Positions 1 through 8,210 of a stretch of DNA of 36,831 bases are shown piece after piece (within the stretch, counting starts at the first letter, position 1; each line of letters opens with the position of its first letter). Origin of the DNA: Treponema sp. GTDB lineage: Bacteria > Spirochaetota > Spirochaetia > Treponematales > Treponemataceae. Where the stretch lies: NCBI GenBank assembly GCA_017446265.1, contig JAFSRD010000022.1, forward strand, positions 1-36,831, written 5' to 3'. The translations under genes were made by a program, and so were the position numbers. Under the pieces are notes generated by a model that did no database searches, was not told the origin of the DNA, and saw only the letters and a program-made list of their open reading frames with translations.

Positions 1-891
1 CAAAAACATGCCCTCGCTCGACATAGAAGTAGTGCTGCTGCTCCAGTCTGTTCCTGCCTTTGCGTAAATAGTCGTAAGTGCCGTGCAACCGTAAAACATC
101 TCTGTGAAGTTTGTTGCCTTACTGGTGTCAAAACTACTTACATCAATTGTCGTAAGTTTCGAACAGTTCTTAAACATCCCTTGAAAACTAGTAGCATTTG
201 TCGTATTTAATGTGTCAAGTCCACTTATCGTGGTCAATGCAGTGCAACCCTCAAACATAGATGCAAAATCGGCTGCTACTTTACTTACGGCAAAGCTACT
301 TACATCAATTGTCGTAAGTTTCGAGCAGTTCTCAAACATCCTTTTAAAACTAGTAACATTTGGTGTATTTAATGTGTCAAATCCAACTATCGAGGTCAAT
401 GCAGTGCAGCCCTCAAACATAGATGTATAACTAGTTGCCTTGCTGGCGTCAAAACCGCTTATGTCTATTTCTTTAAGAGAACTACACAGCTTGAACATAT
501 TCTTAGAGTTCACAGCAAGCGGTATTTTTTTTCCAGCGTCAGTGTAACCTTTTGCATAGTAGAGGATTGTCTTGCTGTTGTTGTCAAACCAAGCGACACA
601 TTCTGTTTCAGAACCATCTGCTGAAAGACGCGTATTGGCGGTGGTAACGCCAGCTGGAGCAGGGGTTTTGGAAGCTTTGAATGATGTTGCCCCATTATTT
701 GCCTTCAAGTAGGCGCTAATAAGCAGTTTTTGAATATCTTCTCCTGTCTTCATGGTGATTGACAGCACAGTTGGTGCAGGCGTAGGCGTTGGTTCTGGTA
801 CTGGCTCATTTTTGTGCGGACAACCTGTTGCGATGATTGCTACGAATGTAAGCAATCCCAATAAAAAAAGATGTTTGCTTTGAGTCTTCAT
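1..891 (-). CDS. BspA-like repeat surface lipoprotein (C-terminus cut by window edge)
   Basis: Reading the minus strand from ATG 891 gives 297 open codons running off the window edge. Residues 1-24 form a lipoprotein signal: basic start, hydrophobic core, then IIATGC with the lipidated Cys at 24, followed by a Pro/Thr/Glu-rich linker. From about residue 130 the protein is built of repeats of the type SMFEGCTALTTI and FDTSKATNF, the BspA-like/DUF285 leucine-rich family of spirochaete and Bacteroidetes surface adhesins. Those known members bind host matrix or epithelial cells; that role is inferred here. The Shine-Dalgarno sequence AGGAGG lies 5 nt upstream of the ATG. The gene is divergent from the defence operon that starts at 1227. 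Confidence 0.85.
   Translation of the reverse strand, partial: MKTQSKHLFLLGLLTFVAIIATGCPHKNEPVPEPTPTPAPTVLSITMKTGEDIQKLLISAYLKANNGATSFKASKTPAPAGVTTANTRLSADGSETECVAWFDNNSKTILYYAKGYTDAGKKIPLAVNSKNMFKLCSSLKEIDISGFDASKATSYTSMFEGCTALTSIVGFDTLNTPNVTSFKRMFENCSKLTTIDVSSFAVSKVAADFASMFEGCTALTTISGLDTLNTTNATSFQGMFKNCSKLTTIDVSSFDTSKATNFTEMFYGCTALTTIYAKAGTDWSSSTTSMSSEGMFL
121..445 (-). repeat. 162-bp (54-codon) tandem coding repeats in the BspA-like gene
   Basis: Near-identical blocks recur 162 bp apart on the DNA: 136-180 matches 298-342, and 205-262 matches 367-424, with only scattered substitutions. Each unit encodes two BspA-type LRR turns, seen as MFENCSKLTTIDVSSF followed by MFEGCTALTTI. Such DNA-level identity favours copy-number change by recombination. 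Confidence 0.75.
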
Positions 892-990
892 ATAACTCCT
901 CCAAAAAAAAATTTTTAAAACGCTTGTTTTAACTTCGCTCAACAACCGACAGACAGTTCTGCTTGTAAAGTAAGCAAAGAAAAGCATTTT

Positions 991-1041
991 AAGTGGGGCT
1001 TGTGTCAAGCCCCACTTCCCAGTATACTGGGAACTTTTTTT
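991..1041 (+). terminator. Two abutting perfect hairpins followed by a T run
   Basis: AAGTGGGGCTTG (991-1002), a 3-nt loop and CAAGCCCCACTT (1006-1017) form a perfect 12-bp stem. It shares its last two bases with the perfect palindrome TTCCCAGTATACTGGGAA (1016-1033), which is followed by C and seven T. In plus orientation this is a textbook intrinsic terminator, yet no plus-strand gene lies upstream. It may block readthrough into the defence operon. The rest of the 892-1150 gap contains only the RBS of the BspA-like gene, a small TTAAAAC/GTTTTAA hairpin (916-933) and poly-T tracts. Confidence 0.6.
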
Positions 1042-1153
1042 GGATTTTTTTTGGGGGTGTGGTTTTTGGAAGTGTATTAGGATGGAGCTTGTCTCTAAGT
1101 TTTTCTTTGTAATAGCATCTGTTCCCTGTCGAGTTTTTGCATAATACGAAGGT

Positions 1154-1183
1154 ATGACATTTTAAAAAAAAATTTGGTATAAT
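1154..1183 (+). promoter_or_regulatory. Sigma-70-type promoter of the HerA operon
   Basis: ATGACA (1154-1159, 5 of 6 to TTGACA), an 18-bp spacer, then a perfect TATAAT (1178-1183). Transcription should begin near 1189-1191, which excludes the upstream ATG at 1182 as a start codon. Confidence 0.75.
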
Positions 1184-1226
1184 GTGGGGGATAGAAATGT
1201 CTGAATTATTTATAGGGGACTTAAAT

Positions 1227-3338
1227 ATGGACTTAGAAAATACAATTGGACAAAACATTACAAATAATAAAAAAATAGAAACATCCGATTGGATAAAAAA
1301 ACTTCTTCAGCCGTCACAACTGGTCGGAGATTTGTATTCTATAAATTACGATTATGCAAAGGTTATTATTCATGACCATTACAGACATCAAGTAGGCGGT
1401 ATTCCGAGTTTAAGTTTCTTAGTAGCTTCCAGACTGGATCCGAATCAATGCGATGCTGTAGATTATAAAGATGAAGATACATCTTTTATTCTTCTTCGTG
1501 TTATGGATTCAACTTCTTTACCTCAGGATGTTGAAGCAGAGAAAATTAGAGTGGAAACAGCGCAAAGAGTAAGCGGAAAAACTGAAATAAACTGGGATGA
1601 TTCATCTACAATGGACTATAAGACAAGAAATCTACTTAGTTTTGCAGGCTTACAGTGTCGTATTGTGGGAACATTCTTTTTAGATGATGATAACAGCAAT
1701 TCAGAAGCTCCTCTACAACTTCGATTCGGGAGTGACATATCAAATTATTATCCGAATCGCGGGTTAAAAGTATATAAGCCAAATGGCGAAGCTTTAAAGT
1801 GGATAATTAACTATATCGATCCTTACACAAAGCAAGCAAATATCGAGAAATACGGAAGCAATAATGAAGTTAAAATAGGTCATGTACGATACGCTTCTAC
1901 TAACCGAAAGTATCAGCAGATTGATGATGTTCCTGTTTTTATATATCCCGCTGATTTGCTTTCACAAAAAACTGCTCTTTTTGGTATGACGCGAACAGGT
2001 AAATCTAATACGACAAAGATTATTGCAAAGTCTGTGTTTGAACTAAGAAAAAATCCAGAAAAACCGTTGCGTATTGGTCAGATAATTTTTGATCCGAATG
2101 GAGAATACGCAAATGAAAATGTACAGGATAATAATTCAGCATTAAAAAATGTCTATCAACTTATTCAAAATACCTACAAAGAAAATGAAGTTGTGACATA
2201 CGGTATAACGAAACATCCAAATGATCCTGATAGAAAAATGATGCTACTCAATTTCTATTTAGATGAGAATCTTTCCATTGGTAAGGATATTATTAATAAT
2301 GTGCTAGCAACAGATACTTCAAAATATATAAGTAATTTTGTACAAGTAAATTTTGATAAACCTTCTGATTATGAAACTAATAAATCTGCAAAAACTAGAT
2401 ACGATAGAAAAGTTCTTGCATATAGAGCAATATTGGCAAAAGCAGGATTCCCTGTACCACAAGGTTTACTGATTTCTACGAAAGGACTTTTTAATGACAA
2501 ATTATTAAGTATCATGGAAAGTAGTCAAAGTGACAACGCAACGGAATATATGCAAGCCGCAAAGTCTTTCCGAATGGAACATCCTTCCTTAAATCAACTG
2601 GCAATAGCATTTGATTCGCTGAATAAATTTATTGGTGAAAATAAAGAATATAAGGATTTTGAAGCTGAGTATATTAAAAAATCATCATCGGGAAATTCAT
2701 GGGCGGATGACGAGTTGAAGAAAACACTTGGAATATTTGAACGGCAAAATGGTACTCGACAAATTGGAAAGGCAATTCCTCAACACAGTGCAAATACATC
2801 TTCAGATTATGCGGATGATATTTATAGAGACTTAATTGAAGGAAAACTTGTTATAGTCGATCAATCCTGTGGTGACCCAGAATTAAATAAATCTTCTGCA
2901 TATCGTATTATCACAAAGATATTCAAGAACAATCAACAAGAATTTATAAATGGAAATGAGAAAATCCCTGAAATATTAGTGTATATCGAAGAAGCACACA
3001 ATATTCTTCCTGCTGGAAATGATTTAGACATGTCTGACATGTGGGTGCGTACAGCAAAGGAAGGTGCAAAATATCGAATTGGAATGGTTTATGCTACTCA
3101 AGAAGTAAGTTCCATTCAGAAAAATATCCTAAAGAACACATCAAATTGGTTTATAAGCCATTTGAATAATACTGATGAAACAAAAGAACTTTGCAAATAC
3201 TACGACTTTGCGGATTTTGAGCCTTCAATTAGACGAGCACAGGATAAAGGCTTTCTTCGGATAAAAACATTAAGTAATTTATTTGTTATTCCTGTTCAAG
3301 TTGATAAATTTGATTTGAATGAAGATTTAAACAGATAG
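1227..3338 (+). CDS. HerA-type DNA translocase ATPase (HAS-barrel + DUF87)
   Basis: 703-residue member of the HerA/FtsK superfamily of hexameric DNA pumps. An N-terminal beta-rich segment resembles the HAS-barrel. Walker A is GMTRTGKS (residues 253-260) and Walker B is VYIEEAH (585-591), followed by ATQEVSSI and the conserved TSNWFISHL stretch. About 300 residues separate Walker A and B, longer than in compact archaeal HerA. I chose ATG 1227 because the promoter puts the transcript start near 1190 and AGGGGAC sits 6 nt upstream; ATG 1197 is possible, ATG 1182 is not. The next gene, 15 bp downstream, encodes a NurA nuclease, the classical partner in archaeal end resection. In bacteria such pairs are found in phage-defence loci, and the methylase/endonuclease neighbours favour that role. 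Confidence 0.88.
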   Translation: MDLENTIGQNITNNKKIETSDWIKKLLQPSQLVGDLYSINYDYAKVIIHDHYRHQVGGIPSLSFLVASRLDPNQCDAVDYKDEDTSFILLRVMDSTSLPQDVEAEKIRVETAQRVSGKTEINWDDSSTMDYKTRNLLSFAGLQCRIVGTFFLDDDNSNSEAPLQLRFGSDISNYYPNRGLKVYKPNGEALKWIINYIDPYTKQANIEKYGSNNEVKIGHVRYASTNRKYQQIDDVPVFIYPADLLSQKTALFGMTRTGKSNTTKIIAKSVFELRKNPEKPLRIGQIIFDPNGEYANENVQDNNSALKNVYQLIQNTYKENEVVTYGITKHPNDPDRKMMLLNFYLDENLSIGKDIINNVLATDTSKYISNFVQVNFDKPSDYETNKSAKTRYDRKVLAYRAILAKAGFPVPQGLLISTKGLFNDKLLSIMESSQSDNATEYMQAAKSFRMEHPSLNQLAIAFDSLNKFIGENKEYKDFEAEYIKKSSSGNSWADDELKKTLGIFERQNGTRQIGKAIPQHSANTSSDYADDIYRDLIEGKLVIVDQSCGDPELNKSSAYRIITKIFKNNQQEFINGNEKIPEILVYIEEAHNILPAGNDLDMSDMWVRTAKEGAKYRIGMVYATQEVSSIQKNILKNTSNWFISHLNNTDETKELCKYYDFADFEPSIRRAQDKGFLRIKTLSNLFVIPVQVDKFDLNEDLNR

Positions 3339-3353
3339 GAAGTAGAAAGACTT

Positions 3354-4727
3354 ATGAGTTTTGAAGGTGAATTTGCACATTATGAACCACTTCGCAGAAT
3401 TTTTTCAAATGAGAAAGTCCAAAAATTTCTTGATGAATTACAAGTGCAAGATATCTCATCACAGGCAGATATTGTATTAGGAAAAGTGATAAAAAAAACA
3501 GATTTACCAGTGACTAATAATCAACAACCAGATTTAATACTTGCAATTGATGGGAGCGTTGCAGAGGGTACAGTGAACAAAGGATTTCCTTCTGCAAACT
3601 TTGGTTGTATTACAGTAGCGTCTGTTTTAATGGACTTGAAGAAAATCCGTGTAATTGAGCAACAAAAGTTTCCAAACCCACAAGATGTCGTTGATACAGA
3701 GTCAGCGTCTTCCATAGAAGCTATTTTTCCTGGTTGTAATGTTATAAGACAAGGTGAAAAAGATGCTAAGTCGTATTTTAGAAAAACTTTGTATGAAGAA
3801 TTAAAAAATAACTATGCCTTTCCGAATGGTGGAGAAAGTTTACTTGAGACTTACGAATACTTACTTGATATAAAATGCAATCAACTAGGTGGAATGGGTA
3901 GGCTCCCGAAAAGCCCTATTGATGGAGTAGATGAAGATATGACAGTGCAATACGGAGAATATCCATGTCCTTATACAGGAGAACCATTATATTCAACTGA
4001 TGCCTTACGCCTTCATGAATTGTTAAATCCATCAGGAACTAATGGGGAGTTGTTTGGTCAGGTAATGGCTACTTTTGAAAAACTTTGGTTTGTAAATGTG
4101 TTGCGCTCTTTTGAAAAAAAGAATTGGCTTGCTACATTACGGAGAGTTGCTTTTTTTGTTGATGGTCCTCTTGCTGTGTTTAGTACAAGTTCTTGGTTAG
4201 CAAAAAGTATCACAGTGGAATTAAGGCGATTAAATAAACTTCAAAAAGAAATTAACCATCAAGATATGATCATTTTGGGTGTTGAGAAATCGGGAACATT
4301 TTTTAATCACTTTCAAGATTTAGATATGAATAAAGAAGGTGTGGTTGATTACTTTCCCCGTGAAGCAGCTTTGCTCTTGGATGATGAGTATATAAAAAAA
4401 CATATTGAATTTTCTGAAAGCACAAAACCATACGGAGAAGATACTTACTTTGGAAGAAAATTTTTTTATAAAGCTTCCTCTGGTCAAAAAATAGTCCCCG
4501 TAATAGCTTCCTATTCAGATTATGAAAGAGATATTTTAACTGCATTGCCAGAGCAGTTTTCGAGATTACGAGATGTAATGGATTTACTTGATCAGCTAGT
4601 ATCAAGTAGATACCAAAACTCAATTACACCATTAATTTCAGCACATGCAGAGGCGGCAATTCCATTTAATTTAGGGCAAAAATTATTTGAACAAATAGCA
4701 AGAGAAATACGCGAAAAAGGACAGTAG
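3354..4727 (+). CDS. NurA-domain nuclease
   Basis: 457 residues with NurA-family hallmarks. LAIDGS carries the likely metal ligand Asp66, FFVDGPLAVF carries Asp270, VEKSGTFFNH carries Glu311, and the C-terminal block ISAHAEAAIPF (His431) corresponds to the last NurA motif. NurA is a Mn2+-dependent 5'-3' exonuclease/endonuclease of RNase H-like fold that docks on the HerA hexamer. A segment of about 190 residues between the first and second motifs is larger than in archaeal NurA and may be a specificity insert. The start follows the herA stop closely, with AGGA overlapping the herA stop codon, so co-translation is likely. Confident on family; the in vivo role is inferred from context. Confidence 0.8.
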   Translation: MSFEGEFAHYEPLRRIFSNEKVQKFLDELQVQDISSQADIVLGKVIKKTDLPVTNNQQPDLILAIDGSVAEGTVNKGFPSANFGCITVASVLMDLKKIRVIEQQKFPNPQDVVDTESASSIEAIFPGCNVIRQGEKDAKSYFRKTLYEELKNNYAFPNGGESLLETYEYLLDIKCNQLGGMGRLPKSPIDGVDEDMTVQYGEYPCPYTGEPLYSTDALRLHELLNPSGTNGELFGQVMATFEKLWFVNVLRSFEKKNWLATLRRVAFFVDGPLAVFSTSSWLAKSITVELRRLNKLQKEINHQDMIILGVEKSGTFFNHFQDLDMNKEGVVDYFPREAALLLDDEYIKKHIEFSESTKPYGEDTYFGRKFFYKASSGQKIVPVIASYSDYERDILTALPEQFSRLRDVMDLLDQLVSSRYQNSITPLISAHAEAAIPFNLGQKLFEQIAREIREKGQ

Positions 4728-4733
4728 AGTTGC

Positions 4734-5849
4734 ATGAATAGTTTGGAAAAGTTTTATAAAGGTCATAGTACTCCTGAGGCTCGATGGGCTAGATTAGGCC
4801 CATATTACGCGATGTTTCCAATTGAATTTGCTTTTGATGTAGTCAATACCTATTCAAAACCCGGTGATAAAATTATAGACCCTTTTTCTGGCAGGGGAAG
4901 TAGTTTGTATGCAGGAAGTGTATTAGGGCGAGAAAGTTTTGGGATTGATATAAATCCACTAGGATGGTTATATAGTAGTGTAAAACTTAAACCTGCAAAA
5001 AAGAATAGTGTTCTAAATCGCTTGAACATGATCTATAATTGCAGAAATGACTATGCAAACGAGCTAAACGAGTATAATGATTTTTTTCGTATGTGCTACT
5101 GTGATGAGGTATTAAAGTTTCTTATTTCAGCACGAACTAATCTTGATTGGAAAAAAAAATTAGTTGATAGAACATTAATGGCTTTCATTGCTATTTATCT
5201 TCATGCACGAATCGGAGAAGGTCTATCAAATCAAATGAAATTAACAAAATCTTTAGGAATGCAATATTCAATTAACTGGTGGAAAAGAAATAACCTTGAA
5301 ACTCCGCCTGAAATAGATCCCTATGAATTGATAAGAGAAAAAATAGAATGGAGATATAAATACGGGATACCAATTCTTGCCGATAGTATTGTAAAGTTGG
5401 GGGATAGTTGTAAAATTACAAAGCAGTTAGCCAACAAGAAACAACAGGAATATTCATTATTGTTTACATCTCCTCCCTATTGTGGTGTTACTGATTATTT
5501 TATAGACCAATGGCTCCGATTGTGGTTACTTGGTGGTACTCGTGAACCTGAATATAGCAAAGAAACACATAAGGGGAGATTCAGTAACAAAGAACAATAT
5601 AAGGCTCTCTTAGATACAGTATTCAAAAACTGTGCTTCTTTAATGGCAAAAAAAAGTTGTATATATGTACGAACAGATGCCAGAAGTTTTACATTTGATA
5701 CAACTGTAGATGTATTAAAAAGGAATTTCCCTAAGCACAGAATGAAGATAGAAGACAAGCCGATACCTAAACATGTTACAACACAGACTATGATTTTTGC
5801 AAATAGCTCTAAAAAAGTTGGAGAAAAAGATATAATTTTAACTAATTAG
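4734..5849 (+). CDS. SPPY-type DNA methyltransferase (motif I before motif IV)
   Basis: 371 residues. S-adenosylmethionine motif I is DPFSGRG (residues 49-55) and catalytic motif IV is TSPPY (245-249). SPPY is the form usual for N4-cytosine enzymes, while adenine enzymes mostly have NPPY or DPPY. The order I then IV with about 190 residues between them suggests an alpha-like layout with the target-recognition region in the middle. It begins 6 nt after the NurA stop with no strong Shine-Dalgarno sequence, so translational coupling is probable. With the second methylase and the endonuclease downstream it likely protects self DNA. The target site cannot be read from sequence. N6-adenine activity is not excluded. 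Confidence 0.82.
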   Translation: MNSLEKFYKGHSTPEARWARLGPYYAMFPIEFAFDVVNTYSKPGDKIIDPFSGRGSSLYAGSVLGRESFGIDINPLGWLYSSVKLKPAKKNSVLNRLNMIYNCRNDYANELNEYNDFFRMCYCDEVLKFLISARTNLDWKKKLVDRTLMAFIAIYLHARIGEGLSNQMKLTKSLGMQYSINWWKRNNLETPPEIDPYELIREKIEWRYKYGIPILADSIVKLGDSCKITKQLANKKQQEYSLLFTSPPYCGVTDYFIDQWLRLWLLGGTREPEYSKETHKGRFSNKEQYKALLDTVFKNCASLMAKKSCIYVRTDARSFTFDTTVDVLKRNFPKHRMKIEDKPIPKHVTTQTMIFANSSKKVGEKDIILTN

Positions 5850-5870
5850 TTAGTAATAAATTATGAGAAT

Positions 5871-7256
5871 ATGAATATGACCAAAGAATACATCAAACAC
5901 CTAAAATTACAAAACAATGGCTCCCTTTCAAAACTTGTAAATGAAAATTTGTCGAATTTGGGAAATCTTACATTTATTCTTGAAAACATTGGTCATATTC
6001 AAAAGGGATTTGATTATTCGTGGTTGTTAGGTTTGATACATTATGAAAATGAAGCAGTAAGAGTACTGGTTATTAAAAATCTAGGAAAGGTTCAGTCTAC
6101 TGATTTAATTCAAGTGTTTTATAATATTATAAATAAAGACAAAAGCACACTTGTAAAACGCGAAGCGGTTTCTGCACTGGGAAGAATGCGTAATGAACAA
6201 ACAAAAGATATTTTATTAAAACTACTAGAAGACACGGACCCTAAAATTGTGTGTCAAGCAATTCGTGGGCTTCTTGTTTTTAAAGGTAATACTGAAATTG
6301 ATAATCGATTAAAAAATCTCATTAATCATGAAAATGAAATTGTCAAGGCTTTGATAAAAAAAGAGTATTTTGCTAGTGCTCTGTATAAATCAAAAAAATT
6401 GAATCATACAGAGTCTTATGATTTCTTAAAAAATGTTATTGTGCATGCTGATGTTTTAGAAGCATTAAAATATGTTCCAGAAGATAGTATACATTTAACT
6501 TTCACCTCCCCTCCATACTATAATGCACGCGACTATTCAATTTATCCAAGCTATGATGCATATTTACAATTTTTAAGTGATGTATTTAAGGAAACGCATA
6601 GAATTACAAAAGAAGGTCGCTTTTTAATTGTTAATACTTCTCCTGTCATTGTCCCGAGAATTAGTCGTGCTCACGCAAGTAAGCGTTATCCAATACCATT
6701 TGACTTGCATACAATTTTAGTAAAACAAGGATGGGAATACATTGATGATATCATTTGGGAAAAGCCTGAATATAGCGTTAAAAATCGTGTTGGCGGTTTC
6801 CAACAACATCGAAAACCGTTAGGATACAAACCAAATACCATAACAGAATATCTTTTTGTTTACAGAAAGCAAACAGATAAACTGCTCGATTGGAATATGC
6901 ATCAATATGAAAAGGATATAGTTGAGAAGAGCAAAGTACTTGACGATTTTGAAACTAATAATATATGGAAGATTTGCCCAAGGTCAGATAAGGTGCACCC
7001 GGCTGTATTTCCATCTGAATTATGCAAACGAGTTATTCAGTATTATTCTTATGTAGGGGATCTAGTTTTCGATCCATTTGCGGGAAGTGGAACAATGGGA
7101 TATACAGCAAAAAAAATGAATAGATTTTTCTTTTTGACAGAAAAGGATGAAAAATATTTTGAATATATGAAATCATACAAACGAGAAATTTCACTCTTTG
7201 AAACTGAAAATACAAAGTTTTATACGCTAGAACAATTTAAGGAGAGCATAAAATGA
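5871..7256 (+). CDS. HEAT-repeat / beta-class SPPY DNA methyltransferase fusion
   Basis: 461 residues. Residues about 35-165 form HEAT-like helical repeats (EAVRVLVIKNLGKV, LVKREAVSALGRM and PKIVCQAIRGLLVF share the pattern). The catalytic part follows: motif IV TSPPY at 212-216, a probable recognition region with GGFQQHRKPLGYKPN, then motif I DPFAGSGT at 401-408. IV before I is the beta-class order, opposite to the preceding gene, so the two are not recent duplicates. SPPY again suggests N4-cytosine methylation. The stop overlaps the start of the endonuclease gene (ATGA). HEAT repeats usually bind protein or nucleic acid; here they might dock onto HerA/NurA or DNA, which is inference. An alternative start is the ATG two codons downstream. 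Confidence 0.82.
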   Translation: MNMTKEYIKHLKLQNNGSLSKLVNENLSNLGNLTFILENIGHIQKGFDYSWLLGLIHYENEAVRVLVIKNLGKVQSTDLIQVFYNIINKDKSTLVKREAVSALGRMRNEQTKDILLKLLEDTDPKIVCQAIRGLLVFKGNTEIDNRLKNLINHENEIVKALIKKEYFASALYKSKKLNHTESYDFLKNVIVHADVLEALKYVPEDSIHLTFTSPPYYNARDYSIYPSYDAYLQFLSDVFKETHRITKEGRFLIVNTSPVIVPRISRAHASKRYPIPFDLHTILVKQGWEYIDDIIWEKPEYSVKNRVGGFQQHRKPLGYKPNTITEYLFVYRKQTDKLLDWNMHQYEKDIVEKSKVLDDFETNNIWKICPRSDKVHPAVFPSELCKRVIQYYSYVGDLVFDPFAGSGTMGYTAKKMNRFFFLTEKDEKYFEYMKSYKREISLFETENTKFYTLEQFKESIK

Positions 7257-8161
7257 CAATAAAAGATCATGTTGTAAGGAAGATTATCGAACGAGTAATA
7301 AAGTCTGAAGATTATAGAATTGAAGTAGTTAATCTTTTAAATGCCGAATTTCTTCAATTCACAATTGATTTTTTCAAAAAAATTGTCGAAGCAAAATTGG
7401 CTTCAAAAGATATTACGATTGATTGGTATAAAAATGCATTTTTATCTGAAAAATTATCAAGTGATGAAATTGCTATTAATTCGGGATTAAATAAAAAGAC
7501 TATCAGTAACATGTACCGTTCTGCAACGAAGCAAATTGTGTTAGAGGCATCTGTAGAACACTTTGAATCGCTATATAGTTCTATTCAAGCATTAGTTGAC
7601 AGTGAAGAAGAAATTGATTTAACACTTACTATAAAATTTAAGGGCGTAAGTGTTGATTTGAATGTAAATGAAAGTCTAATCGTTATAAATACACTTGCAG
7701 TAAAACGTGCTGCAATTCGTGGTGGATTATGGAGCACTACTGGAAAGCGAGCTGAAAAATATCTCATGCTCACACTTTGTAAACTGTATAAAGTACCTGA
7801 AGATAATTATAACGCTGAGCATTTTGTTAAAGATAAGTCCTTAGATGTGGATAGGGAAATTGATTTCTATTTGAAAAGCAATGGAACTGAATATAAATGC
7901 GAAGTGAAACTCATGGGACAAGGGAATCCAGAAAGTGCTGATGCCATTATTGCTCGTGATTCAAATGTTTTTATTGCAGATACTCTTTCACAACAGAATA
8001 AAAATCAATGTGATAAACTGGATGTTTGTTGGGTAGCTTGTCGAGACCCTAACGGTTACAAACGATTTAAACTTGCATTGGATAAATTTAAGATTCCATA
8101 CACCGATTACAATGGCAACCTTGACAAAGACTTGGTAAATATTTTAGATGAGTTGTTTTAA
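7253..8161 (+). CDS. Putative type II restriction endonuclease, possibly CfrBI-like
   Basis: 302 residues. A PD-(D/E)XK core is visible: D204 in REIDFYL, then E217-V-K219 in CEVKLMG, with the GNPESADA loop after it. A helix-turn-helix-like stretch near residues 70-95 (SSDEIAINSGLNKKTISNMY) may bind DNA. The GGLWSTTGKRAEKYLM segment and overall size recall the CfrBI family (C^CWWGG, N4-cytosine companion methylase), which would fit the SPPY methylases; I recall this resemblance and could not check it. The ATG overlaps the methylase stop by 4 nt, with AAGGAGAG upstream, so the cutter is made only after the methylases are translated. It is the last gene of the AT-rich operon. Confidence 0.65.
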   Translation: MTIKDHVVRKIIERVIKSEDYRIEVVNLLNAEFLQFTIDFFKKIVEAKLASKDITIDWYKNAFLSEKLSSDEIAINSGLNKKTISNMYRSATKQIVLEASVEHFESLYSSIQALVDSEEEIDLTLTIKFKGVSVDLNVNESLIVINTLAVKRAAIRGGLWSTTGKRAEKYLMLTLCKLYKVPEDNYNAEHFVKDKSLDVDREIDFYLKSNGTEYKCEVKLMGQGNPESADAIIARDSNVFIADTLSQQNKNQCDKLDVCWVACRDPNGYKRFKLALDKFKIPYTDYNGNLDKDLVNILDELF

Positions 8162-8177
8162 AGTTATGTAAAAAAAT

Positions 8178-8210
8178 ACTGATTAACTCAGGAAGGTTGA
8201 GTTAATCAGT
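8178..8210 (+). terminator. 13-bp hairpin ending the defence operon
   Basis: ACTGATTAACTCA (8178-8190), a 7-nt loop, TGAGTTAATCAGT (8198-8210): a perfect stem 16 nt after the endonuclease stop. An A tract precedes it and no strong T run follows, so it may terminate weakly on the plus strand and better on the minus strand. Confidence 0.6.

Noticed and set aside
905..1017. Possible integron attC site upstream of the BspA-like gene (TTAACTTCGCTCAA resembles one arm of an attC)
   Set aside because: No complementary arm with a core GTT site is found downstream, and no integrase is present.
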